Shown one piece after another: positions 1 to 9,397 of a DNA stretch of 64,000 bases. The notes under the pieces were generated by a model. That model saw only the letters and a list, made by a program, of their open reading frames with translations, was not told the DNA's origin and ran no database searches. The stretch is taken from assembly GCA_016703945.1 (NCBI GenBank), contig JADJBC010000005.1, positions 1-64,000 on the forward strand, written 5' to 3'. The position numbers were made by a program, and so were the translations under genes. This DNA is from Candidatus Aalborgicola danicus. Its GTDB lineage: Bacteria > Pseudomonadota > Gammaproteobacteria > Burkholderiales > Burkholderiaceae_C. The number at the start of each line of letters is the position of its first letter. Positions within the stretch are counted from its first letter, which is position 1.

Positions 1-515
1 TGGACATGGCCGCGCAGGAAACTCTCCATGCGCGCGTCCAGGCAGAAGCGCAAGAAGATGCGCCGTGACCACGACAGCACCATGACAAAGGCCATGAGGG
101 GACGCCGGGCTTTGCCGATTTGTAGGTGTCCAAAGTGAGCCCAGTCGACCTGTCCCTGCTCTCCAACGAGTGTGACCAGGCGCAGGTAGGCTTCAGGCGT
201 CGGTCTGGGCCGGTGGTGGGAGACGAGGTGGCGGAAGTGATCGGGGCCCCCACGGTAGCCGCGCTCGAAAGTCATCACATACAGGCGGCTTGCTGTGAGG
301 GTTGGAAACTTCTTCAGCGTCTCCAGGATGAAGGGCAAATACGGGTCAATGCGGCAGGCCCGAGCTTTGCCGATGCGGGGCAATCCCGCTTGTTGCAGGA
401 TGCGCTGGACGGTGCCATGGTGGACCCGCAGCTGACGGGCGATGGTGCCCACACGCCAACGTTCGACGTGATAGTAGCGCAGGATTTGGGCATGAAGCTC
501 AGGGGTCACGGGCAT
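1..515 (-). CDS. istA: IS21-like transposase (IstA type), 3' part outside the window
   Basis: The minus strand is open from an ATG at 513-515 to the left edge. The product starts MPVTPELHAQILRYYHVER, continues with a helix-turn-helix-like region (ARQLRVHHGTVQRIL, about residues 25-40) and reaches GEQGQVDWAHFG near residue 130, which resembles the first Asp of the IstA DDE catalytic core. About 171 residues are visible, so this is the N-terminal half or less. Its start overlaps the end of the upstream small zinc-ribbon ORF by 17 nt, suggesting the two belong to the same element. Family assignment is by motif recognition; the element's ends were not found. Confidence 0.82.
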   Translation of the reverse strand, partial: MPVTPELHAQILRYYHVERWRVGTIARQLRVHHGTVQRILQQAGLPRIGKARACRIDPYLPFILETLKKFPTLTASRLYVMTFERGYRGGPDHFRHLVSHHRPRPTPEAYLRLVTLVGEQGQVDWAHFGHLQIGKARRPLMAFVMVLSWSRRIFLRFCLDARMESFLRGHV

Positions 516-948
516 GGGCAAACTCTTTACGGTCAGATAAACGAAGGGCTCGGCGGATGCGGCGGTGCAAGAAGTCAATTCGTACAAACAGACCACAGCA
601 ACATGGGCAGAAATGACACCGCCCAGGCTCCTGCGGTGCGTCATCAACGCGTGCCGCCGCCACGCATGGCAGTAAAGCAGGCAGTGCCGGGGGTGGGGAA
701 CCCTGATGCGTCACCGATTGATTGGGTGTGGCTTGGCGCTCACGCCAACGGCGCGTGCGCTGGGCATGTTTGAGGCGACCGCAGCGGCTGCGTTGGTAGC
801 GCTGTGCCGCCTCTTGTTGCAAGGCTTTGCGGGTGATGGCTGCGCAGTCTGCAGCGCAGTAGCGTTGGCCACGATCGCAGTGACTGCACACGAGAACGGG
901 GGCGCGGCAACGCGCGCACAGGAAACGTCGAGGTGGTGGCTCCATCGG
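499..948 (-). CDS. Cysteine-rich accessory protein of the IS21-like element
   Basis: The reading frame is open from about 1104, but the likely start is the ATG at 948, which gives a protein beginning MEPPPRRFLCARCRAP. It carries CxxC pairs (LCARC, VCSHC), a basic middle rich in Arg and Gln, and a second cysteine cluster near the C-terminus (CHFCPCCC). This looks like a zinc-ribbon protein. I recognise it as a protein that commonly precedes this kind of transposase in betaproteobacteria. Its role in transposition is not known to me. The stop lies inside the transposase start, which suggests coupled translation. Confidence 0.55.
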   Translation of the reverse strand, partial: PMEPPPRRFLCARCRAPVLVCSHCDRGQRYCAADCAAITRKALQQEAAQRYQRSRCGRLKHAQRTRRWRERQATPNQSVTHQGSPPPALPALLPCVAAARVDDAPQEPGRCHFCPCCCGLFVRIDFLHRRIRRALRLSDRKEFAHARDP

Positions 949-1180
949 CACAGCTGCACCGACGAGGGTTGGGCTGGACAGCGCCTGATGTTTCGTGAAA
1001 TACTGACATCGGCAACGTCGCCCTCTCGGGCTCGGGGCACGGCATCGGGCTGGACTTGCTACGGTATTGACCCGGTGTCGTGCCTGCTCTCGCTTTATCG
1101 GCACGCCCCGTTTCTAACCGCTCCTGCGCCAGTTGGCTACATCAGCAACCTGGCCGCCAACCACCACCCAACAAATCCCC

Positions 1181-1227
1181 AAGGCCGAGTTTGCACTCGC
1201 CCTCCGGGCTCCTGCAAACTCGGCCTT
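1181..1227. terminator. Perfect 15-bp hairpin between the IS element and the polysaccharide cluster
   Basis: Arms at 1181-1195 (AAGGCCGAGTTTGCA) and 1213-1227 are perfect inverted copies, and the 17-nt loop can itself form a small GCCC/GGGC stem. It lies 87 nt downstream of the last gene of the minus-strand polysaccharide operon, so it could end that transcript. There is no long T-run on either side, so it may instead be a structured spacer or part of the IS boundary. Confidence 0.45.
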
Positions 1228-1313
1228 GCAGTAACTCCCTTTTATCCTTTGCCGCCAGATTTACGCGCTTCTTGAAAGCCGTTCACAACTCGTCTACCCA
1301 ATAGGCTGAACCA

Positions 1314-2354
1314 CTATCGAAAGTCAGTGTCACCACCTGTTAGCCACCACTTCCCCTTGAGACCATTGACCGTCAATGCAGGCGCACTATCGAGTGGAAA
1401 GTTCAGGCCATTCACCGGAAAAGTCACCCCGGTCGTGCACGCCTCCTGATCGGTCGCGCCAGTGCCTGAAAGCGCATTTCGCAGCACACTGCTAAACCAA
1501 CCCATCAAGCGGCCCCCTCCCGAGCGCTCGACGACATCCTTGGCCGCACGCAAAATGTTTCGGGTTTGGCTCAGCGGCGCAATCCAGTCCATCAACTCCC
1601 ATACCGCCTCGCTGCCTGAGCCAGTGCCAGAAGGAGTATGTGACCGCAAGACGAATACCCCGACAGGGGGCTCATCCTCTGACGTGCAAACCCACCAACA
1701 CAAATAACGGTGGTTGGGATGATTTGCATAACGATGCCTGAACCAGGCTCCATTGCGCAAAGGAATGACAATATCGCCAGCATCGTCCCGCATTCGTTCC
1801 CACAGCCGATCGAGCACCACCATAGACTTCGTATCTGCCCAGTCAAGCACCTCGACACTTGGGCCCTTGCCAGCAGCGTTGTCTGCGTGACCAAAACCGC
1901 GCAATCGCCAGGACATCTCAAAAATTCGATCGACCTGAACATAGTGTCCAAGCTTTTCACCTAGGCGCATATGTCGAGCATTCGGAAACCCAAACCCCAA
2001 TGTCGTACCGTTTTCATGGCCAATGTGCCGAGTAAGGAATGCGTCCACCACCATCCCGAAGGGCCCCTTGTGTGAAAACGTTGCACGCCCCTCGCGGGCG
2101 ACCATCACATCGCCAATCTGTACAGTGGTAGCCCGCACTCCGAAAAAAACGATCTCACGAAGGGTGCCACCGTAGTGCGCCAACAAAACACCTTCTGGCG
2201 AAAGAGCGCCAACGGCCATACCGCGCCCCTCGTCGTACTTCCATCGCCAAAGCCCCTCAGACAAAGCATGTCCAAACACGTGCAGAAAAAGCTGCTGAAT
2301 CTCAGAAATTCGACTCTCGTCCATTTCCACCACTGACCAGCCAGCCCGCGTCAC
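1314..2354 (-). CDS. GNAT-like acyltransferase at the end of the polysaccharide operon
   Basis: The 346-aa product begins at a GTG whose bases overlap the stop of the upstream wzt gene (GTGA), so it is the last gene of that operon. The N-terminal half has the look of a GNAT domain of the kind found in polysaccharide loci: RISEIQQLFLHVFGH, an LAHYGG strand, a core segment VQIGDVMVAREGR followed by KGPFGMVVDAFL, and GFGFPNARHMRLGEKLGH. These proteins are thought to modify sugars or lipids of surface glycans, but the substrate cannot be read from the sequence. No transmembrane segment is evident. The C-terminal third is family-specific and I do not recognise it. Confidence 0.6.
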   Translation of the reverse strand: MTRAGWSVVEMDESRISEIQQLFLHVFGHALSEGLWRWKYDEGRGMAVGALSPEGVLLAHYGGTLREIVFFGVRATTVQIGDVMVAREGRATFSHKGPFGMVVDAFLTRHIGHENGTTLGFGFPNARHMRLGEKLGHYVQVDRIFEMSWRLRGFGHADNAAGKGPSVEVLDWADTKSMVVLDRLWERMRDDAGDIVIPLRNGAWFRHRYANHPNHRYLCWWVCTSEDEPPVGVFVLRSHTPSGTGSGSEAVWELMDWIAPLSQTRNILRAAKDVVERSGGGRLMGWFSSVLRNALSGTGATDQEACTTGVTFPVNGLNFPLDSAPALTVNGLKGKWWLTGGDTDFR

Positions 2355-3649
2355 AGCGTCGCCCAGCGGTGTGGCATTTTGACCAAACCCTGCTCCAGAT
2401 CTGATTGAACAACCCGCAAAACAATAGCGTGCTCAACGGCTTCATAAACGTGCAAGCCACGCTCGCAGGCCAAAATCACAGAAACCGTATAGTCCCCCTT
2501 CATGAGGGGCAGTCCCTCATAGGTAAGCTCCGCAATCCCCGCACCCGAAGCATCTCGATGCAAGACCACATCATCGTTCGCGCTTCCCGCACTAGAAACC
2601 ACCGTGCCATTGCTGTGTGAAAAAGCGACTGCAACCGAAGGGCAGGGAAGAGCGGGATCGGACGCGAATTTCACTCGCAATACGAATGTGGATCGCCCAG
2701 ATTGAATGGCCAACTCTTTTCCGCTCATTCCATCTGAAACGGCCTCGATTCCCGTCAACACCGCCGTCCCCTCAGGTGCCAGCTTCCCTTGCGGTAACTG
2801 CTCCGCAACGGCGTCAGCGGCAGGTTCTGCAACATCAGACACGGCTGAGGCATTCCCGTGCGCGGCCGCGTACGGATGCCCACTGGACTCCATCACCAGT
2901 GAGGTCTCGTAGGCAGAGGTGACCCGCGATGCAATATCCACCATCCGAGTTCTACCAGCCTCAATCCAAATGGCACGCGAACACAGGGCCTGCACATGGT
3001 ACATAGCGTGGGAGCAAAACAGAATAGTTGCCCCCCGGTCCTTCAAAGCCATGATCCGGTCGAAAGACTTTCTCGAAAAAGCACCGTCACCCACTGACAG
3101 TGCCTCATCAATGACCAGGATATCGGGCTCCAGACTGGTCGCAACCGCAAAGGCCAAACGCATAAACATACCACTTGAGTAGGTCTTGACCGGCTGCCGA
3201 ATAAATTCACCGATATCAGCAAAAGCAAGAATGCCATCGAGTTTCTCGTCAACCTCAGCGCGCCCCAACCCCAAGATGGCGGCATTCATGTAAACGTTTT
3301 CAAGCCCGCTAAAGTCAGGGCTAAAACCCGCCCCAAGTTCCAGCAACGCCGCGACACGGCCCCTTACTTCCAGGCTTCCTGCGCTGGGCGCAAGCGTGCC
3401 ACACACCATCTGAAGCAAAGTTGATTTACCTGCGCCGTTGCGACCGATCAGACCGACCACTTCGCCACGCCCAATCTCAAAATTGACGCCCTGCAAGGCC
3501 CAAAACTCGCGACTATATTGACGCCAGCGACCCCACATCAACTGCTTCAGCCGATCACCGGGTGACTCAAAAAGGCGATAACTCTTGCCCAAATCTCGCG
3601 CGACAATGATCGAATCGCTGGCCTCGGAACTCCGAGCTTCAGACAACAT
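2351..3649 (-). CDS. wzt: ABC exporter ATPase of the Wzt/KpsT type with C-terminal glycan-binding domain
   Basis: This is the nucleotide-binding subunit of an ABC-2 polysaccharide exporter. The start is taken at the ATG at 3649 rather than the longer frame from 3712, because the ATG overlaps the corrected stop of the permease by 11 nt and the protein then begins MLSEARSSEASDSI. Visible motifs are Walker A (GRNGAGKST), the signature YSSGMFMRLAFA and Walker B (ILVIDEALSVGD). After about residue 260 there is an extra domain of about 150 residues, as in Wzt proteins, where it recognises the modified end of the O-antigen chain. That arrangement implies that a specific terminal modification gates export. 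Confidence 0.85.
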   Translation of the reverse strand: MLSEARSSEASDSIIVARDLGKSYRLFESPGDRLKQLMWGRWRQYSREFWALQGVNFEIGRGEVVGLIGRNGAGKSTLLQMVCGTLAPSAGSLEVRGRVAALLELGAGFSPDFSGLENVYMNAAILGLGRAEVDEKLDGILAFADIGEFIRQPVKTYSSGMFMRLAFAVATSLEPDILVIDEALSVGDGAFSRKSFDRIMALKDRGATILFCSHAMYHVQALCSRAIWIEAGRTRMVDIASRVTSAYETSLVMESSGHPYAAAHGNASAVSDVAEPAADAVAEQLPQGKLAPEGTAVLTGIEAVSDGMSGKELAIQSGRSTFVLRVKFASDPALPCPSVAVAFSHSNGTVVSSAGSANDDVVLHRDASGAGIAELTYEGLPLMKGDYTVSVILACERGLHVYEAVEHAIVLRVVQSDLEQGLVKMPHRWATL

Positions 3650-4443
3650 CCGCAAACCCCTTGCGCGACAAGCGGAAAACGCTGCGCCCACCAATGCCAC
3701 CAACCCGCACAAAAGGCAAGCTCAAGGCCCAGCGCATACCAATTCGGCCAGACCCCCAACAAAAGAACCTCGCGTGTCTGTGTGATCACGAGCGCCAAAG
3801 GATTCAGGAACATCCAACTCTGTGTCCACTGAGGCAATGCTTCGATGGGAAAAAAAATCGGACTCAAGAACATCAAGGCGCTCAAAACCATACCCAAAAG
3901 TTGCCCAACGTCCTGGATATAGGTTCCGATGCCGCTCAGCAACCACCCCAACCCCAAGCACAAAGGAACCAGGGGCAGCCAGACCAGTGGCAATGCGAGC
4001 ACAGACAGCGACAGCCCGCCCTGGTCCCAGAAACTTAGTGCAAGAAGCAATCCCATTGAAACCATGAGGCCCACCATGGCGCTGGCCAAGTTGATCCATG
4101 CCAGAATCTCCAACGGGAAAACCACTTTCTTAACCAAATGGGGCTGTTCGCGCACTAAATTTGGTGCCCGGTTTACGCATTCAGCGAAAAAGTTGAAAAC
4201 AGCAAGTCCAGCGTAAATCCGCAGGGCAAAGCTCAAATTTCCCTCCTCAAGGCCCGACCATCTCACCTTCATAACGTGCCGAAAGACAACCGTATACACA
4301 CCAAGCATCGCCAGCGGAGTAAGTACCAACCAAGCCGCCCCTAACCATGACTGCCGGTAGCGCGCATGGACATCGCGGCCCGCAAACTGCCGAATCAAAC
4401 CCAGATGCCGCCAGGGAAGGAAATACGAAGAAAAGCCATTCAA
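3639..4443 (-). CDS. wzm: ABC-2 polysaccharide export permease (Wzm/KpsM type), 3' end frameshifted
   Basis: This is the membrane subunit that partners the Wzt ATPase in moving undecaprenyl-linked polysaccharide across the inner membrane. It starts MNGFSSYFLPWRHLGLIRQ, then shows the family sequence RDVHARYRQSWLGAAW and six predicted membrane segments. In the frame as sequenced the protein runs on to 3547 with an atypical tail. Removing one C at about 3674 restores the canonical ending RLSRKGFADVV with a TGA at 3639-3641, overlapping the wzt start. The long tail is therefore an artefact of an extra base, or a real frameshift. The gene follows gtrA in the same direction. Confidence 0.82.
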
Positions 4444-4527
4444 AGCGCGATACCCGTCGAAAACAGAATTAGAAAAATGACGCCATTTGCAGGCACTCAG
4501 CCGGCCGGCGGGTCTGAATTTTAGTCC

Positions 4528-4923
4528 CTAGTCCAGTGGGCCCATACGGTAAGTAAAACCACGATGCACCAAAAAGACCAAGGGCGGCATGACCAGCACC
4601 ACCAGAGCAATACCCGCCAAAAAATGCCCGCCGGCGGTTTCTACCGCACCGGCCAACAGCATGGTCAACAATCCGGCAGCAACCGACACCAACAGGAAAC
4701 GCCAGGCCGTAGCAAAGCCCACTTTTGCACGAAAGCTCCATCGTGTATTGCCAATATATGACACCCCCGTTGCCAGGGCAAACGCAAGTCCATTGGCCAA
4801 CGAGGGCGCTAGTCCCGCCACCGTGATCAACCCAATGGCCGTCGCCACGTGCGTCAACGTCGCCGCAGCCCCGGACCACAAAAACCCCAGGGCAGCCCGC
4901 CCCAGACTCTTATTGCAACTCAT
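4528..4923 (-). CDS. gtrA: GtrA-like membrane protein (putative lipid-linked sugar flippase)
   Basis: The product has 131 residues, the usual GtrA size, and four hydrophobic segments. It contains the family pattern SYIGNTRWSFRAKVGF near residue 56, and the last helix is followed by VHRGFTYRMG. GtrA proteins are thought to flip undecaprenyl-phosphate-linked monosaccharides to the periplasm. The ATG overlaps the stop of the upstream acyltransferase gene (ATGA). Together with the GtrB-like enzyme at 9387-10361 and the membrane glycosyltransferase at 6859-8623 it forms a complete three-part Gtr-type glycan decoration set. Confidence 0.82.
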   Translation of the reverse strand: MSCNKSLGRAALGFLWSGAAATLTHVATAIGLITVAGLAPSLANGLAFALATGVSYIGNTRWSFRAKVGFATAWRFLLVSVAAGLLTMLLAGAVETAGGHFLAGIALVVLVMPPLVFLVHRGFTYRMGPLD

Positions 4924-6859
4924 TGCACAATGCGCTTATCTAACTCGCGCGCCACCAATAGCGATCCCTCGTTGGTGAGATGAAAAGCATCCCACGCAAC
5001 CAGTTGTTCATGCCCAGTGTCCAACCTGACCCGGCATGCGCCACCCCTACACAACAAATCAACGAGGGAAACATAACCGACACCCAAGCGCCCGGCAATA
5101 TCGCGCAACTCCCTGTCCTTTTGCCAAGTCAGTGGATTCAATCCAGATGAAAGATGCGTGGGAAGACCCTGGTTGGGGTGTTCATTCAGCCACTTCAGCG
5201 CCACCAACGGGAGCCGGTCTGACCACTGCGGCGGCTCACCCACCAGCCACACCTGCGCAGAAGCCTGTTCCTGCAAACGCGTGACCGTTGCCTTCAGCTC
5301 AGCAAAATCTTTCGCCGACCAACTCCGGGCCGATAAAAGTACCCACCTGGGGCGGGCCTGAACAATCCTGGCAAAGGTCGATTCATTCACCTCGGCACAC
5401 AGCGCAACGGGCCGGAAGCCCAAAACCGGCGGGCACGATGCGATCGTAAACTGGCCCAAACGCAGCCCCCCATGTTGCTGTTGGACCGCACGCAAGCCCG
5501 GGTACAACTGGGCCGCCATCGAGTCACCCCACACCATCAGCAAGGGATCGGCCGCTCTGTCGGGTTCAAACGGGTCCACGCAATCCGGCGAGAAGTTTCG
5601 GGCCCGTTCAAGGTCTTCCATCTTTTCGATAAAGCACAGCCCACTGCGATACGGCCTGTGGTGGTCATATCGGAACGACTGCACCGCCCGGGTGGCAGCT
5701 CCCAAGCGCTCAGGAAAGCCTTTCTCCAGAAAATCAAACCCGCCCCGCCCGCGACCCCGACCATCATCAACACCAAACCTGCCGTTACAAATTTGGTGCG
5801 ACCCCGCAGCGCATGCCTGCGAACGGGCCGCTCAACAGCCACAAAAGTCAGCAATGCCAACACCAGTGATACTGCAATGCAGCCCCACAACCGGGCTGTT
5901 GAGGTATCTCCCACCTGTTGCAGTCGCGCAAACACCAGCACCGGCCAATGCCACAAATACAGCGCATAACTCACCAACCCAAGCCCGACCATTGGCCCGA
6001 CGGAAAAAACAACCCTTCCAATCCAGGTACGGCCTCCGCCAGCCAAAATTAACGACGATCCCAGGACTGGGAGAAGCGCTGGCCAACCGGGATACACCAT
6101 AGATGGATTGAGCAGAAAGAAACAAGCCACGATTACCAGCAAACCGCCGCCCGACATCCACTCCTGGCGTGACGACGCAGAATCGTCCTGCTCACTCGGT
6201 GTGCTCGTCATGGCCAATAGTGCGCCGACAAGCAACTCCCAAGCCCTCGTATGGGGCAAAAAATACGAAGCTCCCGGAAACGGGCCACTCCACACAACCG
6301 AGGCCACAAAAGACCCCGTCGCCGCCAACGCCAGCACGACCCACGCCCCGGTGCGCCCGGAAAGCCGGTAACTTGCCCATAAAAGAATGGGAAAGATCAG
6401 ATAAAACTGCTCCTCGATACCAAGCGACCACAAATGCAATAGCGGCAAAAAGCGCGCTTCGGCATCGAAGTATCCGGTCTCTTGCCAATAACCCACGTTC
6501 GCAGCAAACGCCGACCCCAGAACGACATGCTTGGCCAGACCCTCCAGGTTCCAAGCCGGCAACCACAGCCAACCCGCCACCAAACACGCACTGAGCACCA
6601 CCAGCAAAGCCGGGAACAAACGCCGAATTCGTCGGGCAAAAAACCCCCCCAGATTGAGCTGCCCAGCTTCCAGGCTGTTGAGCAGAATCCGAGTGATCAA
6701 CAGCCCTGAAATCACAAAAAAAACATCCACGCCTACAAACCCACCCGGAACCCAGGTTGGAAAGGCATGGAACGCCACCACCATCAGCACTGACAACCCC
6801 CGCAACCCGTCAATGTGGCGTTCGTAGGTGAGGGGGGACGGGTGAGGGTGTACCAGCAT
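4920..6859 (-). CDS. Acyltransferase-3 (OafA/YrhL type) fused to an SGNH domain, frameshifted
   Basis: The N-terminal 380 residues are an acyltransferase-3 domain with about ten membrane helices. It shows YERHIDGLRG (catalytic-type His), FFVISGFLI-like FFVISGLLITR, and HLWSLGIEEQFY. The C-terminal part is a periplasmic SGNH hydrolase fold with GDSMAAQLYPGL (Ser block) and AWDAFHLTNEGS (Asp-His block). Such proteins O-acetylate surface polysaccharides. The two parts are in different frames; adding one A to the A-run at about 5730-5733 joins them. The start chosen is the ATG at 6859, which overlaps the upstream stop (TGATG); an in-frame ATG at 6877 is possible. Confidence 0.8.
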
Positions 6860-8623
6860 CACTTCATGCGCTCGCACTGTACTTTCTCGGGCAGCAGCGA
6901 CGCGTGTTGCTCCCAGACCACCTCAACGCTCGGCCGGTCTGGTGTGGTGGGCAAACCCATGAGGCCGGTGTACCTGATAATGGGCCCAGGGCCGTCAATG
7001 CGAATCCAGAAACAGGGCTCGGGCCGTGTTTCCACCCGTATAGCAAACTTGGGAGGAATCTCGGTGCGGGCACCTCCCGCAATGTGAAAGTATTTGGTTG
7101 CGCCCGGCGCATCAATCGCCCAATCCAGCGTTTTCGCCTGGCCGTTGTAGGTGATGCGGGCCTGAAAAGGCACGTCACTCAAACGCTTGCGCCAGTCTGC
7201 CAGCAAAGACGCGGACTGCTCAGAGGCGTCAAACATGGCTTTTGTCGCGTTGTCGTAACTCAGCAACCGTCGCCCTTCCAGTGCCATCGCCGCCAACTCC
7301 ACTTCATCCGACACCACCGCCGGTCCATCCGTTACCAATCCGGCCACGCTGCGCAAATCCAGCATGCCCGGCAGAAAGTGCGGTAGCAAGCGGTCCGACA
7401 CCGACACAATATCCCTCGCGGTCCCATGGCGTACTGCGTCTCCATGTGCCTGGTAGACTGCCATCGCCTGGTCCAGTTTCTTCAGCACCTCCGCCGAGCG
7501 GCCCCAGGCTGCAACGGCCAACAATGCCATCGCACCATAACCCAGCCACGGCGGCACGCCCAGCCGCAGCAAAGCCGCCAGGCAGACGCCCAGATTCACC
7601 ACCACCACCACCCACAGCACGACAAAAAAACGATCTTCCGCCAACGAACCAATCAGCGCCCACGGCATCAATGGTGCGACCGCCAACAGCACCGAAACCA
7701 CGGCCCAGCCCAGCACACCCCACTTGCGACCAACCCCCGCCACCACACAACCCGCCAGCAACACAGCCAGAGCCAACCACCCAGCCCAACTTGGTAGCAA
7801 AAGTGAAGGAATTTTTAGCAGAGAAGGGACGGCCAAAGCCCAACCATCGGTCAGCAACTGTCTAAGGGGGATGGCCGCCCCCAATCGCGGAGCCCAGCAT
7901 ATACGTCCGCCAGGGCCAATACAGCACAAAAATCACAGCCCACGGCCACCACCGTTTCCACCGCATGGAAAATTTGTCCGCTGGCATGACAAGTGGCAGC
8001 AGCCCCAAGGGCACAAAAAGCTCTTTTGAAAACACAGCGATGCAGAAACACAAGGCCCCGGCAACCATCCAACGGCCGACCGTGTCGCTCGCTTTCAAAG
8101 ACCGCAAGAAACACAACAGACCCACGAGGAAAAACAACAGGCCCTCGGTGTAATGCCTCACCATCAGCTGTTGAGATGCCGTCGCCATGGGCGTGCCCAA
8201 CAGCATCAACACCGAGGTCATCATCGCCAGTCCGTCTGTAAGCCAGCGGCGCAGCAGCAAAAACAAAGCCGCCCCACAGCCCGCCAGCACCAGCAGGTTG
8301 TGGCCGTAAAAGCCCCACGGGTTCAAACCAAACAGCGACAAATCCACGTCATAGGCCAAAGAAAGCCAGGGCGTCAAATAGAACGGTACCAGTGCCTTCC
8401 AGGCCGCGGGAATGAAAAAATACTCCCAAGGCGAATACTTGGCCGCGTGCTTCAGTATTTGACTGTCGTCATATGCCCACCCATGCTGAAAGGCACCCCC
8501 ATACAAAGCGATCACTAGGACGGCAAAACCCAACAATGCCGCAAACCCCAGGCGTTCTGTGGACCGGTTTACCTGCTGCCAAAATTGGCTGCGTGTCAAT
8601 GCCGTGTTTTCGCTACTTTCCAT
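6859..8623 (-). CDS. Polytopic membrane glycosyltransferase-like protein, frameshifted
   Basis: The protein starts MESSENTALTRSQFWQQVN and has a first membrane helix followed by a periplasmic loop with the acidic pair YDDSQIL, typical of GT-C mannosyl/glucosyltransferases that use lipid-linked sugars. About ten helices follow, and the last 200 residues are soluble. The N-terminal frame ends at 7862 and continues in another frame. One G fewer in the run at 7878-7882 fuses them into about 587 residues. In this operon it would transfer the sugar that GtrB charges and GtrA flips. The sugar and acceptor are unknown. Confidence 0.6.
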
Positions 8624-8662
8624 AGTTCTCTCTGGTTCCCAAAAGTGTCCGGCCGGTACCTT

Positions 8663-9397
8663 TTATTCTTGGCGTGCCGTCATCACCGCAATGACGGATA
8701 CCCCCCACGGAAACCCGGTGTGCGCCACAACATGTCGCTCGGAGGCGAAAATCAAGCGCAGCAACGCATTGACCCACCGGTTGGGCAACGCCGCATCAGA
8801 GCGGTTGCTCAGACTCAACAGCTTACCCAACAGCCGAGCCCCTGCAATCAACGGAAACAACAAAGTGTTGAAATACCCCACGCGCTGCACCACCAGCCCG
8901 GCTTGTCCCGCCAAGCTGCGCACAGCGCTGGCGGTATAGCGGCGGTGGTGATGGTGGGCCGTGTCGTGCGCGGACCATAACCAGCCGTAGGCCGGCACGG
9001 TCAATAAAACACGCCCGCCGGGTTTCAAAAGGCGTGCCACCCGTGTCATCGCGGCTGCATCGGCCTCAATATGCTCCAGCACATCCAGCAGGCAAACCAG
9101 ATCAAACGTGCCATCCGCAAAAGGAACCGGCTCCGGCAACCCGCCCGCCTGCACCACGCACACCGCCAGCTTCGCAGCCATCCCCCGGGCCACGTCATCG
9201 TATTCCATGGCAACAACATGGCCATGCTCGCTCAACATCGCCAGATTGGCTCCGGTTCCGCAGCCAATTTCCAGAATGTCGGGGCGTGGCGGCAAGTTCA
9301 GCCGCTGAATAACCGAGGCCAAAATTTCGCGACGCGCCACAAACCACCAATGGGTCTGCTGCACTGCAGCCATTTCATCAAACAGTTCAGGGCGCAT
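8663..9397 (-). CDS. Class I SAM-dependent methyltransferase
   Basis: The start chosen is the ATG at 9397, which overlaps the gtrB stop in ATGCGCCCTGA; a longer frame from 9430 exists. Motif I is ILEIGCGTGANLAML, motif II region DLVCLLDVLEHIE and the post-motif LLKPGGRVLLTVPAY. These are clear SAM-binding elements of the Methyltransf_11 kind. The C-terminal part carries a hydrophobic stretch (FNTLLFPLIAGARLL) suggesting membrane contact. Position between gtrB and the membrane glycosyltransferase suggests that it methylates the sugar or its lipid carrier, but that is inference. Confidence 0.8.
   Translation of the reverse strand: MRPELFDEMAAVQQTHWWFVARREILASVIQRLNLPPRPDILEIGCGTGANLAMLSEHGHVVAMEYDDVARGMAAKLAVCVVQAGGLPEPVPFADGTFDLVCLLDVLEHIEADAAAMTRVARLLKPGGRVLLTVPAYGWLWSAHDTAHHHHRRYTASAVRSLAGQAGLVVQRVGYFNTLLFPLIAGARLLGKLLSLSNRSDAALPNRWVNALLRLIFASERHVVAHTGFPWGVSVIAVMTARQE

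Noticed and set aside
3547..3712. Long overlap of the permease C-terminal tail with an extended ATPase N-terminus
   Set aside because: Both extensions vanish if one C is removed at about 3674, which restores the normal permease ending and the ATG at 3649.
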